In this document: piece after piece, positions 1-7,836 of the stretch
How the letters are laid out: each line of letters opens with the position of its first letter
Position numbering within the stretch: the stretch's first letter is position 1
Assembly: GCF_042140245.1 (NCBI RefSeq)
Contig: NZ_CP159483.1
Coordinates: 2,294,001 to 2,358,000 of the forward strand
DNA from: MH13 sp042140245
GTDB lineage: Bacteria; Pseudomonadota; Alphaproteobacteria; Rhizobiales; MH13
Reading direction: 5' to 3'
Length of the DNA: 64,000 bases
Notes under the pieces: model-generated
The model's database searches: none
What the model was told of the DNA's origin: nothing
Seen by the model: the letters and a program-made list of their open reading frames with translations, nothing else
Translations under genes and position numbers: made by a program

Positions 1-926
1 GCGTTGGCCTCTTTATCCTCGTCATCCTGGGCGCAGCGATCTATTCGGCGCTGTTCATCGTCGATGAGACCGAGCAAGCACTGGTGCTGCAGTTCGGTGA
101 GCCTGTGAACGTTGTCCAAGAACCTGGCCTCAACTTCAAACTGCCGTTTGTGCAAAACGTGTCGTATTTTGACCGCCGCGTGCTTGATCTTGATAGCCCG
201 CCACAGGAAATCATCGCCGCCGACCAAGAGCGTTTGGTGGTCGACACGTTTGCCCGCTACCAGATCGAAGATCCGCTGGCGTTTTTCCAAACTGTGGGCA
301 GTGTGGCTGGTGCCAACTCACGTCTTTCCACGGTTCTGAACTCGGCAACCCGTCGTGTTTTGGGTGAAGTGAGCTATCTGACCATCGTGCGCGATGATCG
401 TGCTTCGCTGATGAACCGCATTCGGGACCAGGTGAACCGTGAAGCTGATAGCTTCGGTATGGAAATCGTCGATGTGCGCATTCGTCGTGCCGACCTTCCC
501 GAAGCCAACAGCCAGGCCATTTTCCAGCGCATGCAGACCGAACGTGAGCGTGAAGCCACTGAGATCCGCGCGCAGGGTGAAGAAGCAGCGCAGCGTATTC
601 GTTCGCGTGCCGACCGTGAGGTAACAGTGCTTGTTGCTGATGCCACACGCGAGGGCGAGCAAATTCGCGGTGAAGGTGATGCGGAGCGGACCAACATCTT
701 CGCCACCGCCTTTGGAGCCGATCCGGAGTTCTTCTCCTTCTATCGCTCCATGCAGGCCTATGAAGCTGGCTTCTCCAATGGCGCAAGCTTGGTCATTTCA
801 CCGGATTCTGACTTCTTCCGGTACTTTGGCGACCAGCAAGGTGGAGACATCACAAGCTCCACCACGTTGAACCCAACATCTGGCACACGGGCTGCTGCGC
901 CTGCGACAGCTCCAGCACAACAGTAG
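1..926 (+). CDS. hflC: HflC, membrane protease modulator (5' truncated)
   Basis: HflC is a stomatin/prohibitin-family (Band 7) protein that pairs with HflK in the inner membrane and modulates the FtsH protease. The reading frame is open from the window edge (first full codon at base 3), so the start codon lies upstream and 307 residues are visible. The first visible residues are a hydrophobic membrane segment, followed by the EQALVLQFGEP type start of the Band 7 domain. A charged Arg/Glu/Ala-rich helix lies near visible residues 180-235, before the conserved FYRSMQAYE stretch. The C-terminus is a short Ala/Thr/Pro tail. A DUF2065 gene and degP follow, the usual rhizobial order. Identification is secure; only the start is missing. 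Confidence 0.96.
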   Translation, partial: VGLFILVILGAAIYSALFIVDETEQALVLQFGEPVNVVQEPGLNFKLPFVQNVSYFDRRVLDLDSPPQEIIAADQERLVVDTFARYQIEDPLAFFQTVGSVAGANSRLSTVLNSATRRVLGEVSYLTIVRDDRASLMNRIRDQVNREADSFGMEIVDVRIRRADLPEANSQAIFQRMQTEREREATEIRAQGEEAAQRIRSRADREVTVLVADATREGEQIRGEGDAERTNIFATAFGADPEFFSFYRSMQAYEAGFSNGASLVISPDSDFFRYFGDQQGGDITSSTTLNPTSGTRAAAPATAPAQQ

Positions 927-944
927 TTGTTGCGTTAGGTTCTG

Positions 945-1148
945 ATGGCCTTTGTTGAAGTCATCCTTTTGGTCCTCGGCGGCGCACTTGTCGCCGAGGG
1001 CCTTTTTTATGCGCTGTTCCCTGATCAGGCCCGCCGTATGGTAGAGATGGTTGGGCAAATGACACCTGAAATGCTGCGTATGGGTGGCGTTGGCGCGTTA
1101 GCGCTCGGTGTTTTGCTGTTTTGGTTGGCACGCACTTTTGGCGCGTAA
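945..1148 (+). CDS. DUF2065 small inner-membrane protein
   Basis: This 67-residue protein has two predicted membrane helices (about residues 4-25 and 46-64) separated by a short polar loop containing FPDQARRM, the typical look of the DUF2065 family. Its function is unknown. It starts 18 bases after the hflC stop and ends about 90 bases before degP, so it is probably co-transcribed with hflC and degP. That position, conserved in many alpha- and gammaproteobacteria, suggests a link with HflKC/FtsH membrane quality control, but this is inference from context only. Confidence 0.85.
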   Translation: MAFVEVILLVLGGALVAEGLFYALFPDQARRMVEMVGQMTPEMLRMGGVGALALGVLLFWLARTFGA

Positions 1149-1241
1149 CACGCCTTGATCTCATCATCGTTGGGCGACAGGTTGGTGGGGATTGTTCTGG
1201 TCAGACTCGTTTGGCCGCCTCTGTTTTCAAGGTCTTATTTT

Positions 1242-2756
1242 ATGGTCGCCATACCCGGGGTCGTCCGTTCTGCCACCTGTTCGCGTGTTCTTTCTTCCGA
1301 GGGGGCTGCGTTTCGGACTAAAGCTGTGCTTCTAAGTCTTTTATGCGCGGTGGCGTTGCTGCTCTCTGCGCCCAATGCCTGGTCGCAAAGCGAGTCAACA
1401 ACGCGGGCCCAGGGGCCTGTTCCTGTTGCCGATTTGGCTGAGGAGCTGCTGGGTGCCGTGGTCAACATCTCTACGTCGCAGCGTGTCTCTGGACGTAGAT
1501 CCACACCTTTGCCCAACCTGCCGGAAGGATCGCCGTTTGAAGAGTTCTTTGAGGACTTTTTCAACGATGATAGCGACCGTGACGGGCCAAGCCGTGAGAA
1601 CTCATTGGGGTCCGGTTTTGTGATCGACCCTGAAGGCATTGTTGTCACCAACAATCACGTGATTTCTGGTGCTGATGATATCGACGTCATCATGACGGAT
1701 GGTCGCTCGTTTCCCGCTGAAGTGATCGGCCGGGATGAAGCCACCGATCTGGCGGTGCTGCGCATCGTACCGGACACACCATTGCAGGCTGTTTCTTTTG
1801 GCAATTCTGATGATCTGCGCATCGGTGATTGGGTGCTGGCGATTGGCAACCCGTTTGGTCTTGGCGGCTCAGTATCGCTTGGTATCGTCTCGGCGATGAA
1901 CCGAAACATCGGGGCAGGGCCCTATGACTCGTTCATTCAAACCGACGCTGCCATCAATCGCGGGAATTCTGGTGGCCCGCTGTTTGATCTCAATGGCAGT
2001 GTTATCGGCGTGAACACGGCGATCCTATCGCCCAATGGCCGTTCCGTTGGCGTTGGGTTTGCGATCCCTGCTGCAACGGTTGAAACCATTGTCACGCAAC
2101 TCATCGATTTTGGTGAAACGCGGCGCGGCTTGCTGGGTGTGAACATTCAGGAAGTGACGCCGGATTTGGTTGAGAGCCTGCAACTGGATAGACCACGCGG
2201 CGCGCTGGTCTCTGTGGTCAATGATGGTGGGCCCGCCGATGAGGCCGGTATCGAACGCGGCGATGTGATCGTTCGCTTCAACAACCGGGCCATCAATGTT
2301 TACAGCGATTTGCCGGCCCGTGTGGCACAGATCGCGCCAGGCACAGAGGTGCCGGTTGAGGTGATCCGGCGCGGTGAAAGTCTGTCACTGACTGTGGTGC
2401 TGGCACTGCGCGATGGTGAAGGCGGTGAGGCTGCGGTGATTGAGCCTGGGCCAGAACCGGTATCGCTGCTTGGTATGGAGCTTTCCACCGTTGAAGAAGC
2501 CTATGAGCTCGGCTTTGAGATGGATGAGGGGGCGACCGGTGCGGTGGTGACTGTGGTCTTCTCTGACGGCCCAGCAGCTGCCAAAGACATCCAGCCTGGC
2601 ACGCTGATTCTGGAGGTTGGGCAGCAGGTTGTGGAGACACCGCAAGATGTGGTCGACCGCGTGGATGCCTTGCGCGAAGAAGGGCGAAGCCAAATTCTGA
2701 TGCTTGTTCAGGACAATGAAGGCCAAAGCCAGTTTGTGGCGCTTTCAGCGGACTAA
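1242..2756 (+). CDS. degP: DegP/Do-family periplasmic serine protease
   Basis: This is a 504-residue HtrA/Do-family serine endopeptidase and chaperone that degrades misfolded envelope proteins. A signal peptide lies near residues 25-45 (hydrophobic LLSLLCAVALLLSA, then WSQS). The trypsin-like domain carries the triad His139 (NNHVIS), Asp169 (ATDLAVL) and Ser243 (RGNSGGP). Two PDZ domains follow, at about residues 275-375 and 400-495. I chose the ATG at 1242, which has AAGG about 10 bases upstream. The frame stays open to a TTG at 1155, but that would put 29 extra residues before the signal peptide. It follows hflC and DUF2065 and converges on serB. Several rhizobial paralogues (degP, mucD) exist, so the exact symbol is less certain than the family. 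Confidence 0.94.
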   Translation: MVAIPGVVRSATCSRVLSSEGAAFRTKAVLLSLLCAVALLLSAPNAWSQSESTTRAQGPVPVADLAEELLGAVVNISTSQRVSGRRSTPLPNLPEGSPFEEFFEDFFNDDSDRDGPSRENSLGSGFVIDPEGIVVTNNHVISGADDIDVIMTDGRSFPAEVIGRDEATDLAVLRIVPDTPLQAVSFGNSDDLRIGDWVLAIGNPFGLGGSVSLGIVSAMNRNIGAGPYDSFIQTDAAINRGNSGGPLFDLNGSVIGVNTAILSPNGRSVGVGFAIPAATVETIVTQLIDFGETRRGLLGVNIQEVTPDLVESLQLDRPRGALVSVVNDGGPADEAGIERGDVIVRFNNRAINVYSDLPARVAQIAPGTEVPVEVIRRGESLSLTVVLALRDGEGGEAAVIEPGPEPVSLLGMELSTVEEAYELGFEMDEGATGAVVTVVFSDGPAAAKDIQPGTLILEVGQQVVETPQDVVDRVDALREEGRSQILMLVQDNEGQSQFVALSAD

Positions 2757-2810
2757 GGCGCGGTTACCGCGTTTGAACCTGGTCGTGATCGCCGACGATG
2801 ACGGCCTGTC

Positions 2811-3722
2811 TTAGGCTTTCGCGAAATCCTTATCCGCATAGCCTTGCAAGTACAGTGCGCCGGTTAAATCGGCTGCGCTGAGTGCCGCATCGGCGCGTTC
2901 AACCACCGCAGGCTTCGCGCGGAACGCCACGCCAAGGCCTGCGGCTTCAATCATACCCAAGTCATTGGCGCCGTCGCCGATGGCCAGCGACTCGCTGAGG
3001 TCAACGCCGAGCTGCCTCGCATAGCTTTCCAGATGACTCTTTTTTGCTTCGCGGCCCTGGATCGGCTCTGCAACCGTACCGGTCAACACGCCGTCTTCGA
3101 CCAGAAGCTGATTGGCGTGGTTGGCAGAAAATCCAAGTTTTTCAGAGACTTTTGCCGTGAAGTGGGTGAAGCCACCGGACACCAAAACGCAGCTCGTGCC
3201 ATGGGCGTTCATGGTCGCCAGAAGCTCTGCTCCACCCGGGGTAAAGGTGATGCGTTCGGCAAACACCGTGTCAATGATGCTTTCCGACAGCCCTTTGAGC
3301 ATGGCAACGCGTTCGCGCAGGGCCGGTTCGAAGTCGATCTCACCGCGCATCGCGCGTTCGGTGATATCAGCAATGTGGGCTTTGATGCCCAATTGATCGG
3401 CCAGTTCGTCAATGCACTCCTGCTCAATCATGGTGGAATCCATGTCTGCCAGGAACAGTTTCTTGCGGCGCCCTTCCGCAGGCAAAACAGCCACATCGAT
3501 GGGAAGTGGATCGAGGGCGTGACGAACCTTTTCTTGCAAAGGTTTCAAAGCGTTGGTGTCATTGGCCGCGAACGCCAGATCATAGGCCGCATGATCGGAA
3601 AGCTCGGTTATCGCCACCTCGACGCCGAGCGTTTGCATGATGATCTCGGCGGCTTTTTCGCGCACAGCTGGGGTGAGGATGCGGGTGGTGCGATCGGCGA
3701 TCAACGTGCATAGGTGCGTCAT
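2811..3722 (-). CDS. serB: Phosphoserine phosphatase SerB
   Basis: SerB dephosphorylates O-phosphoserine, the last step of serine synthesis. The 303-residue protein has an ACT-like N-terminal part (about residues 1-80) and a HAD phosphatase domain. The nucleophile motif DMDSTMIEQECID contains both catalytic Asp residues. The motif II Ser/Thr region is LVSGGFTHF, and the Asp-rich motif is GDGANDLGMIEAAGLG. Length and domain order match alphaproteobacterial SerB. The start codon (complement of 3720-3722) overlaps the miaA start codon on the other strand by two bases, so each gene's promoter and ribosome-binding site must lie inside the other gene or upstream signals must be very short. It converges on degP at its 3' end. 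Confidence 0.95.
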   Translation of the reverse strand: MTHLCTLIADRTTRILTPAVREKAAEIIMQTLGVEVAITELSDHAAYDLAFAANDTNALKPLQEKVRHALDPLPIDVAVLPAEGRRKKLFLADMDSTMIEQECIDELADQLGIKAHIADITERAMRGEIDFEPALRERVAMLKGLSESIIDTVFAERITFTPGGAELLATMNAHGTSCVLVSGGFTHFTAKVSEKLGFSANHANQLLVEDGVLTGTVAEPIQGREAKKSHLESYARQLGVDLSESLAIGDGANDLGMIEAAGLGVAFRAKPAVVERADAALSAADLTGALYLQGYADKDFAKA

Positions 3723-4758
3723 GCAAAAGGCTCAAAAATCTGGGGGAACGGGGCAGGTTCTGCTTATCGCAGGGCCGACGGCCAGCGGCAAGTCCGCCCT
3801 GGCTATGCGGCTTGCCGAACGGTTGGGCAAGGCGCTGATCGTCAATACAGATTCCATGCAAATCTATCGTGATTTGCGCCTTGTGAGCGCCCGGCCAAGC
3901 GAAGACGAAGAGGCGCGTTTTGACCATGTTCTCTACGGAACCGAAGACGGGGAATCGCTCTTCAGCGCGGCGCGTTGGCGTGATTTGGTAGCAGACCGTC
4001 TGCAAAATGAGGCGGACGGTCCGCCGAAACCAGCAGACGACGACCGGACTAAGGCGGACTATGGGCGGACTAAAGCGGACGGTCCGCTCCATAAAACAGA
4101 CCAATCGCTGATTTTTGTCGGCGGAACGGGTCTCTATTTCCGTGCTTTGACGGAGGGGATGTCTCCCATCCCAGACATCCCTGATGCGATCCGCCGAACC
4201 GTTCGCGACCGGATGATCGAAGAGGGGGCACCGGCGCTTCATGCTGAGCTGGATGAGGCGATGGCCGCGCAACTCTCCCCAACGGACAGCCAACGGGTGG
4301 CACGGGCACTGGAAGTGTTGCTTGCAACCGGTACATCTCTGGCCGAATGGCAGGCTTTGCCGCCGGAGGGAGCGTTGCTCAATCTGGCAGACACCTGCCA
4401 TGTGGTTCTTGCGCCGCCGCGCGACTGGTTGGAAACCCGCATTCGTGCGCGCGCGCAGACTATGCTCAGTAAGGCGGCATTGGAGGAAGTGTGGGCTTTG
4501 CGGGCGCGTGGCCTTTCCTCAGAGCTTCCGGTGATGCGCGCTATTGGCGTTTCGGTGCTCGGTGCCTATTTGGACGGTGACATGTCGCGAGAGGCGGCGC
4601 TGGATGCTCTGACCATCGAAACCCGCCGCTATGCGAAACGCCAGTCGACCTGGTTTCGCGGCCAGATGGGCGATTGGCCAAGGCTGGATCCATCGGTCAT
4701 GAGCGTGGAGGCGATGGCCGACTGGATGCTTGAGAAGGGTAACGCATGCGATTTCTAA
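3721..4758 (+). CDS. miaA: tRNA dimethylallyltransferase MiaA with an in-frame repeat insertion
   Basis: MiaA transfers the dimethylallyl group to A37 of tRNAs that read UNN codons. The 345-residue protein has a P-loop (GPTASGKS, near residue 20), the NTDSMQIYRDL substrate motif, VGGTGLYFRAL, and the C-terminal RRYAKRQSTWFRGQ motif, so the catalytic parts are complete. Between WRDLVADRLQ and LIFVGGTG, about residues 98-123 are a hydrophilic insertion encoded by tandem ~11-base repeats flanked by two copies of a 13-base palindrome. This makes the protein longer than usual MiaA (about 300 residues). I chose the ATG at 3721 because MiaA normally has fewer than 20 residues before the P-loop; the frame is open upstream to an ATG at 3637. 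Its start overlaps that of divergent serB, and its end overlaps the next gene. Confidence 0.95.
   Translation: MQKAQKSGGTGQVLLIAGPTASGKSALAMRLAERLGKALIVNTDSMQIYRDLRLVSARPSEDEEARFDHVLYGTEDGESLFSAARWRDLVADRLQNEADGPPKPADDDRTKADYGRTKADGPLHKTDQSLIFVGGTGLYFRALTEGMSPIPDIPDAIRRTVRDRMIEEGAPALHAELDEAMAAQLSPTDSQRVARALEVLLATGTSLAEWQALPPEGALLNLADTCHVVLAPPRDWLETRIRARAQTMLSKAALEEVWALRARGLSSELPVMRAIGVSVLGAYLDGDMSREAALDALTIETRRYAKRQSTWFRGQMGDWPRLDPSVMSVEAMADWMLEKGNACDF
4012..4087 (+). repeat. Palindrome-flanked tandem repeat inside miaA
   Basis: The sequence GCGGACGGTCCGC, a perfect dyad around a central G, occurs at 4012-4024 and again at 4075-4087. Between the copies are imperfect ~11-base direct repeats of GCGGACTAAAG type (about 4045-4074). 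The block stays in frame in miaA and encodes a polar Lys/Asp/Arg/Thr-rich linker. Similar protein-embedded palindromic elements are known from Rickettsia, but I recognise no named family here. Confidence 0.7.
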
Positions 4759-5114
4759 CGGTTGCGCTGGTTCTGCTGGCTTCAACGGCGGCTTTGGCGC
4801 AGGGCAGGGTGTTGACGGAGTACACCACGCGGATCGGCCCGCAGGACAAAGTGAACTCGCTCGGTGATCGCCTTGAAACCGCAGCGGCGATCCTTCGACA
4901 AGACCGGGCAAACTATCACCGTTTCGACCAGGCAGATGCTGAGGATGAAGGCGATGATGTGTTCGATGATCGCCGCGAACGTGGCCGGTTCGAACGCTTG
5001 ATGTCGCGCGGCGTTGTGCAACCAGATACCGCTCGCGCGATCATCAATGGCACGCCGTTGGTGCGGGTGACGGTGTATGCCACCCGCATGGATGTTGAAA
5101 TCATTGAGCCTTAG
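4746..5114 (+). CDS. Small secreted protein of unknown function
   Basis: This 122-residue protein begins with a clear signal peptide (MRFLTVALVLLASTAALAQG, cleavage after about residue 18). The mature part is charged, with an acidic patch near residues 62-74 (DAEDEGDDVFDD) and a C-terminal region predicted as beta strand (LVRVTVYATRMDVEII). I recognise no domain. Its start codon lies inside the last 13 bases of miaA, so translational coupling is likely. It ends 15 bases from the convergent MFS gene, with no obvious terminator between. The signal peptide and overlap make a real gene likely; the function is unknown. Confidence 0.7.
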   Translation: MRFLTVALVLLASTAALAQGRVLTEYTTRIGPQDKVNSLGDRLETAAAILRQDRANYHRFDQADAEDEGDDVFDDRRERGRFERLMSRGVVQPDTARAIINGTPLVRVTVYATRMDVEIIEP

Positions 5115-5129
5115 CGGAGGCCAGCAAGT

Positions 5130-6296
5130 CTAACGTTGGTTCACCGTGCGCGCGGCCAGCAAGCAGTAGAGCGGCAGTGCCGCAACGCAGGCGAAAATCA
5201 CCGCATAGTCCACATGTTCGGCGACAAAGCCGATGAGCGGTGGCGCGACCAAAATACCGGCATAGCCGCAGAACGTCGCGACTGAGATACCGATGCCGCG
5301 TGGGATGCCTGGCACCCGGTCGGCGGCGGCAAATGCGATCGGCACCACATTGGCAAGGCCAAGCCCTGCAATGGCAAAGCCGAGAAGCGTGCCTGTGAGA
5401 TTGGGCGCAAGGCCTGCCATCAAAAAGCCGACCAGTGCCAGCGACGCGGAGATCTGCATGGTGCGCAGGTCACCCAGTCGGTTGCGCACCGGGTCGCCGA
5501 CAAAGCGCACCAACGCCATGGTGCCCGCGAAAGCGGCAAAGGCGTAGCCTGCCATCCACTCAGGCACGTTGCGATCTTCGCGCAGGAAGAGCGCTGCCCA
5601 ATCGAGCACTGTGCCCTCGGCGGTGAACCCGGCAAAGGCGATGATGGCAACCAGATAGATGGTGAGCGTGCGAGGCAGGGCGAGCTTGGGCTTTTCGATG
5701 CCCTCGCCGCGTTCCACCTCGTCGCGCATCAGCCTGGACATTGCGATGAAGGTGCCAAGGAGCATCAAGCAGGCGATGCTGAGTGCCTGCGTTCCCAAGC
5801 CGAAAAGTCCAAGCAGCGTTCCGCCCACTCCTGACCCGATGAGCGCACCAAGCGACCAGAACCCATGGCAGGATGACATGATGGCTTTGCTGTGATGGTC
5901 CTCGATGCGCGCGGCGTTGGCGTTCATGGCGACATCCATCGACCCCAAACCACCACCAAAAAGCAGCAACGCAATGCCCGCCAGCCAGAGGTTGGGCGCA
6001 AAGAGAGCCAGTGGCAGCAGCGGCACACAAAGCCATGCCGCCAAGACCAAAATGCCGGTGGAGCCGCGCCGTGCGATGATTGCGCCGGTGATCGGCATGG
6101 TGAGCAACGAGCCGATGCCAATAAGCAGGATCATCAGGCCAAGCTCGCTTTCAGCCAGGCCGTGCTTGTCCTTGAAGACTGGGATTGCGGGCGCCCAGCC
6201 GCCAACAAGCAGGCCGTTCATCAAGAACATGATGGAGACGGCCACGCGATGCTTGATGAAAGAGGAGGGCGCAACAGGCGCAGTGGCGGTGGTCAT
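5130..6296 (-). CDS. MFS transporter
   Basis: This 388-residue protein has about twelve hydrophobic helices and fits the major facilitator superfamily. A conserved Gly/Pro-rich first helix (LLVGGWAPAIPVFKDKHG) is followed by a helix 2-3 loop ending in ARRGS. The overall look resembles the YbjJ/FucP-like branch, so a small-molecule exporter or sugar-type permease is possible; the substrate cannot be read from sequence. It is transcribed away from the TetR gene at 6532, and the 235-base gap holds a large inverted repeat. The repeat is much closer to tetR, about 160 bases from this start, so shared control is possible but unproven. Confidence 0.85.
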   Translation of the reverse strand: MTTATAPVAPSSFIKHRVAVSIMFLMNGLLVGGWAPAIPVFKDKHGLAESELGLMILLIGIGSLLTMPITGAIIARRGSTGILVLAAWLCVPLLPLALFAPNLWLAGIALLLFGGGLGSMDVAMNANAARIEDHHSKAIMSSCHGFWSLGALIGSGVGGTLLGLFGLGTQALSIACLMLLGTFIAMSRLMRDEVERGEGIEKPKLALPRTLTIYLVAIIAFAGFTAEGTVLDWAALFLREDRNVPEWMAGYAFAAFAGTMALVRFVGDPVRNRLGDLRTMQISASLALVGFLMAGLAPNLTGTLLGFAIAGLGLANVVPIAFAAADRVPGIPRGIGISVATFCGYAGILVAPPLIGFVAEHVDYAVIFACVAALPLYCLLAARTVNQR

Positions 6297-6455
6297 AAAA
6301 GCGCTTTCGGAAAAGAGGTTCCTCCTGCGCTAGTCACTTTTTCAACGGGTGCCTAGCCCAAAAGTGAAGGGGGTTCGTTGGCTGTATCAACAGGATCTCG
6401 CCACGACTTGGCGCAAAGCGATGATGACACTGCCGACGAGGGTTGAGACGAAGAG

Positions 6456-6507
6456 TTCAATAAATTAGGTCATTGACCTTTTTAGGTCGATGACCTAATT
6501 TATTGAA
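6456..6507. promoter_or_regulatory. 24-bp inverted-repeat operator overlapping the tetR promoter
   Basis: The arms 6456-6479 and 6484-6507 are reverse complements over 24 bases with one mismatch, separated by TTTT. Each arm also contains a smaller palindrome: AGGTCATTGACCT (6467-6479) and AGGTCGATGACCT (6484-6496). A candidate -35 TTGACC (6473-6478) and weak -10 TAATTT (6496-6501), 17 bases apart, lie inside the dyad. A repressor bound here would therefore block transcription of the downstream tetR operon. This is most simply read as a two-site TetR autoregulatory operator. Confidence 0.8.
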
Positions 6508-6531
6508 CGTAACCGAGAAGGAGCGTTCGCT

Positions 6532-7140
6532 TTGCCACTCACAGCTAAAAAAAGCGCGAAGGGTGAACTCCGCCGGGAAGCTATCCTTACAGAGGCGAGG
6601 CGGATGCTGCTCGGCGAAGGATATCAGAACCTTTCGCTGAGACGTATTGCAGCGGCCTTAAACATCTCGATTGGCAACCTGCAGTACTACTTCTCGAGCA
6701 AAGATGACTTGGTTGAAACTCTCCTGACCCGAGAAATCGACGCGTCACTGGACATCATGCACGGGGTCAATTGGGACCCAACCAACGTCGTTTCCTCCAC
6801 AAAAACCGTGGTTCGAACACTTCTTCATCACTACGCTGGTGAAGCTGGACGCTTCTACACGATTGCTGAATCTCTCGCTCTTCATGATCCCCGGTTTGCG
6901 CAGTTGAAGGCGGGTGGATACGCCCACGTTTTTCGCGAGGTGGAGAGTCTTGTTGGTGTTTTGGTCCCTTCGCTCGATTTGGACCGTCGGCAAAGCCTGA
7001 CCCAAGTCTTGGTTGCTCTCATTGATGGGGCATCACTCCAAGTGCAGTTTGGAGAGATCGAGGTGCCTCTCGATGCGGTTGAGAGGTTGGCTGAAGATGT
7101 CGCCACAGCCCTTCTGCATCTTACTGAGAACTGGAGCTAG
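6532..7140 (+). CDS. TetR-family transcriptional regulator
   Basis: This 202-residue protein has the TetR/AcrR N-terminal DNA-binding domain (about residues 12-60), with the helix-turn-helix SLRRIAAALNISIGNLQYYF followed by KDDLVETLL. The C-terminal ligand domain is divergent. Translation appears to start at a TTG (6532) with AGAAGGAG about 10 bases upstream; no ATG gives a complete HTH domain. It lies 25 bases after the large inverted repeat and 3 bases before the SMR gene, so it probably represses its own operon. The likely inducer is a substrate of the downstream transporter or peptidase; this is inference. Confidence 0.92.
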   Translation: MPLTAKKSAKGELRREAILTEARRMLLGEGYQNLSLRRIAAALNISIGNLQYYFSSKDDLVETLLTREIDASLDIMHGVNWDPTNVVSSTKTVVRTLLHHYAGEAGRFYTIAESLALHDPRFAQLKAGGYAHVFREVESLVGVLVPSLDLDRRQSLTQVLVALIDGASLQVQFGEIEVPLDAVERLAEDVATALLHLTENWS

Positions 7141-7143
7141 CTT

Positions 7144-7473
7144 ATGCACTGGCTCTACTTGACCATTGCCATTGTGGCTGAAGTGGCCGGCGGATCTGCT
7201 CTCAAGCTATCTGAGGGCTTCACGCGGCTTGGCCCATCCACTTTCGCAGTTCTGGGCTTCGGAGTTGCCCTTTTCTTTCTCGCGCTTGCTTTGCGCACGC
7301 TTCCATTGGGCATTGCTTATGCCGTTTGGGCAGGCTCGGGAACGGCGCTCATCACCCTGCTTGGTGTCGTGATCTTCCGACAACCCTTTGATCTTGCGGG
7401 GTGCTTGGGCATCGCCCTGATCGTGAGCGGCGTGGTTGTGATCAACACCCTCTCGAAGGCTGTCTATCATTGA
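7144..7473 (+). CDS. Small multidrug resistance (SMR) family transporter
   Basis: This 109-residue protein has four hydrophobic helices and the SMR signature. The membrane-embedded proton/substrate glutamate is Glu13 in helix 1 (AIVAEVAGGSALKLSEGF), and the helix 3 motif is GIAYAVWAGSGTA. SMR proteins work as antiparallel dimers exchanging cationic compounds for protons. The subtype (EmrE-like multidrug, Gdx-like guanidinium or other) cannot be fixed; the Lys in SALKLSEGF is typical of the EmrE/Gdx group. It sits immediately after tetR and 18 bases before the zinc-finger gene, in one operon. Confidence 0.93.
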   Translation: MHWLYLTIAIVAEVAGGSALKLSEGFTRLGPSTFAVLGFGVALFFLALALRTLPLGIAYAVWAGSGTALITLLGVVIFRQPFDLAGCLGIALIVSGVVVINTLSKAVYH

Positions 7474-7491
7474 AATGCGAAGGAGATTGGA

Positions 7492-7836
7492 ATGCTAAGC
7501 TGTTCATTTTGTGGGAGAAAAGCGGATCAAACAGCAGCGCTTTTGGCCGGGCCCGGGGTGAACATTTGCGATCGTTGCGTCACAACGAGTGTGCGCACAA
7601 TCGCAACTCGGGATGCACTTGAAGAGGCCCCGGTGAGGGCAGAGGAGCTGAGCTCGATCGACGATGAGCTCCTGTTGAGCCAACTGGCGGCCGTGTCTGA
7701 ACTGGTGGACAAGCAAAGCGAAAGGCTGAAAGCGCAGGTGGGAGAGGTGCGCCGCCGGGGTCTTGGATGGCACGTCATCGGCGCATCGCTTGGTGTGTCG
7801 GGCGAGGTGGCTGAGCACAGGTTCGGATCACGATGA
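7492..7836 (+). CDS. ClpX-type zinc-finger protein with C-terminal HTH-like segment
   Basis: In this 114-residue protein the N-terminal 35 residues match the ClpX zinc-binding domain: CSFCGRK, then LLAGPGVNICDRCV, giving two CxxC pairs. There is no AAA+ domain. The C-terminal third (RRRGLGWHVIGASLGVSGEVAEHRF) resembles the compact helix-turn-helix often written as W..IG..LGVS..AA..RF. The middle looks helical, perhaps a dimerising segment. Such proteins may act as small DNA-binding or ClpP-adaptor-like factors, but no function is established. The stop codon overlaps the start of the peptidase gene (ATGA), so the two are translationally coupled. Confidence 0.8.
   Translation: MLSCSFCGRKADQTAALLAGPGVNICDRCVTTSVRTIATRDALEEAPVRAEELSSIDDELLLSQLAAVSELVDKQSERLKAQVGEVRRRGLGWHVIGASLGVSGEVAEHRFGSR

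Noticed and set aside
2757..2790. CGCGG-TTA-CCGCG hairpin between degP and serB as a terminator
   Set aside because: The stem is only 5 bp and is followed by just three T residues, so it is too weak to call.
3033..3713. 226-residue plus-strand frame opposite serB
   Set aside because: It lies wholly antisense to a secure serB gene, has no recognisable motif, and mirrors the codon bias of the real strand.
7401..7622. Plus-strand frame bridging the SMR and zinc-finger genes
   Set aside because: It is out of frame with both real genes and has no ribosome-binding site.
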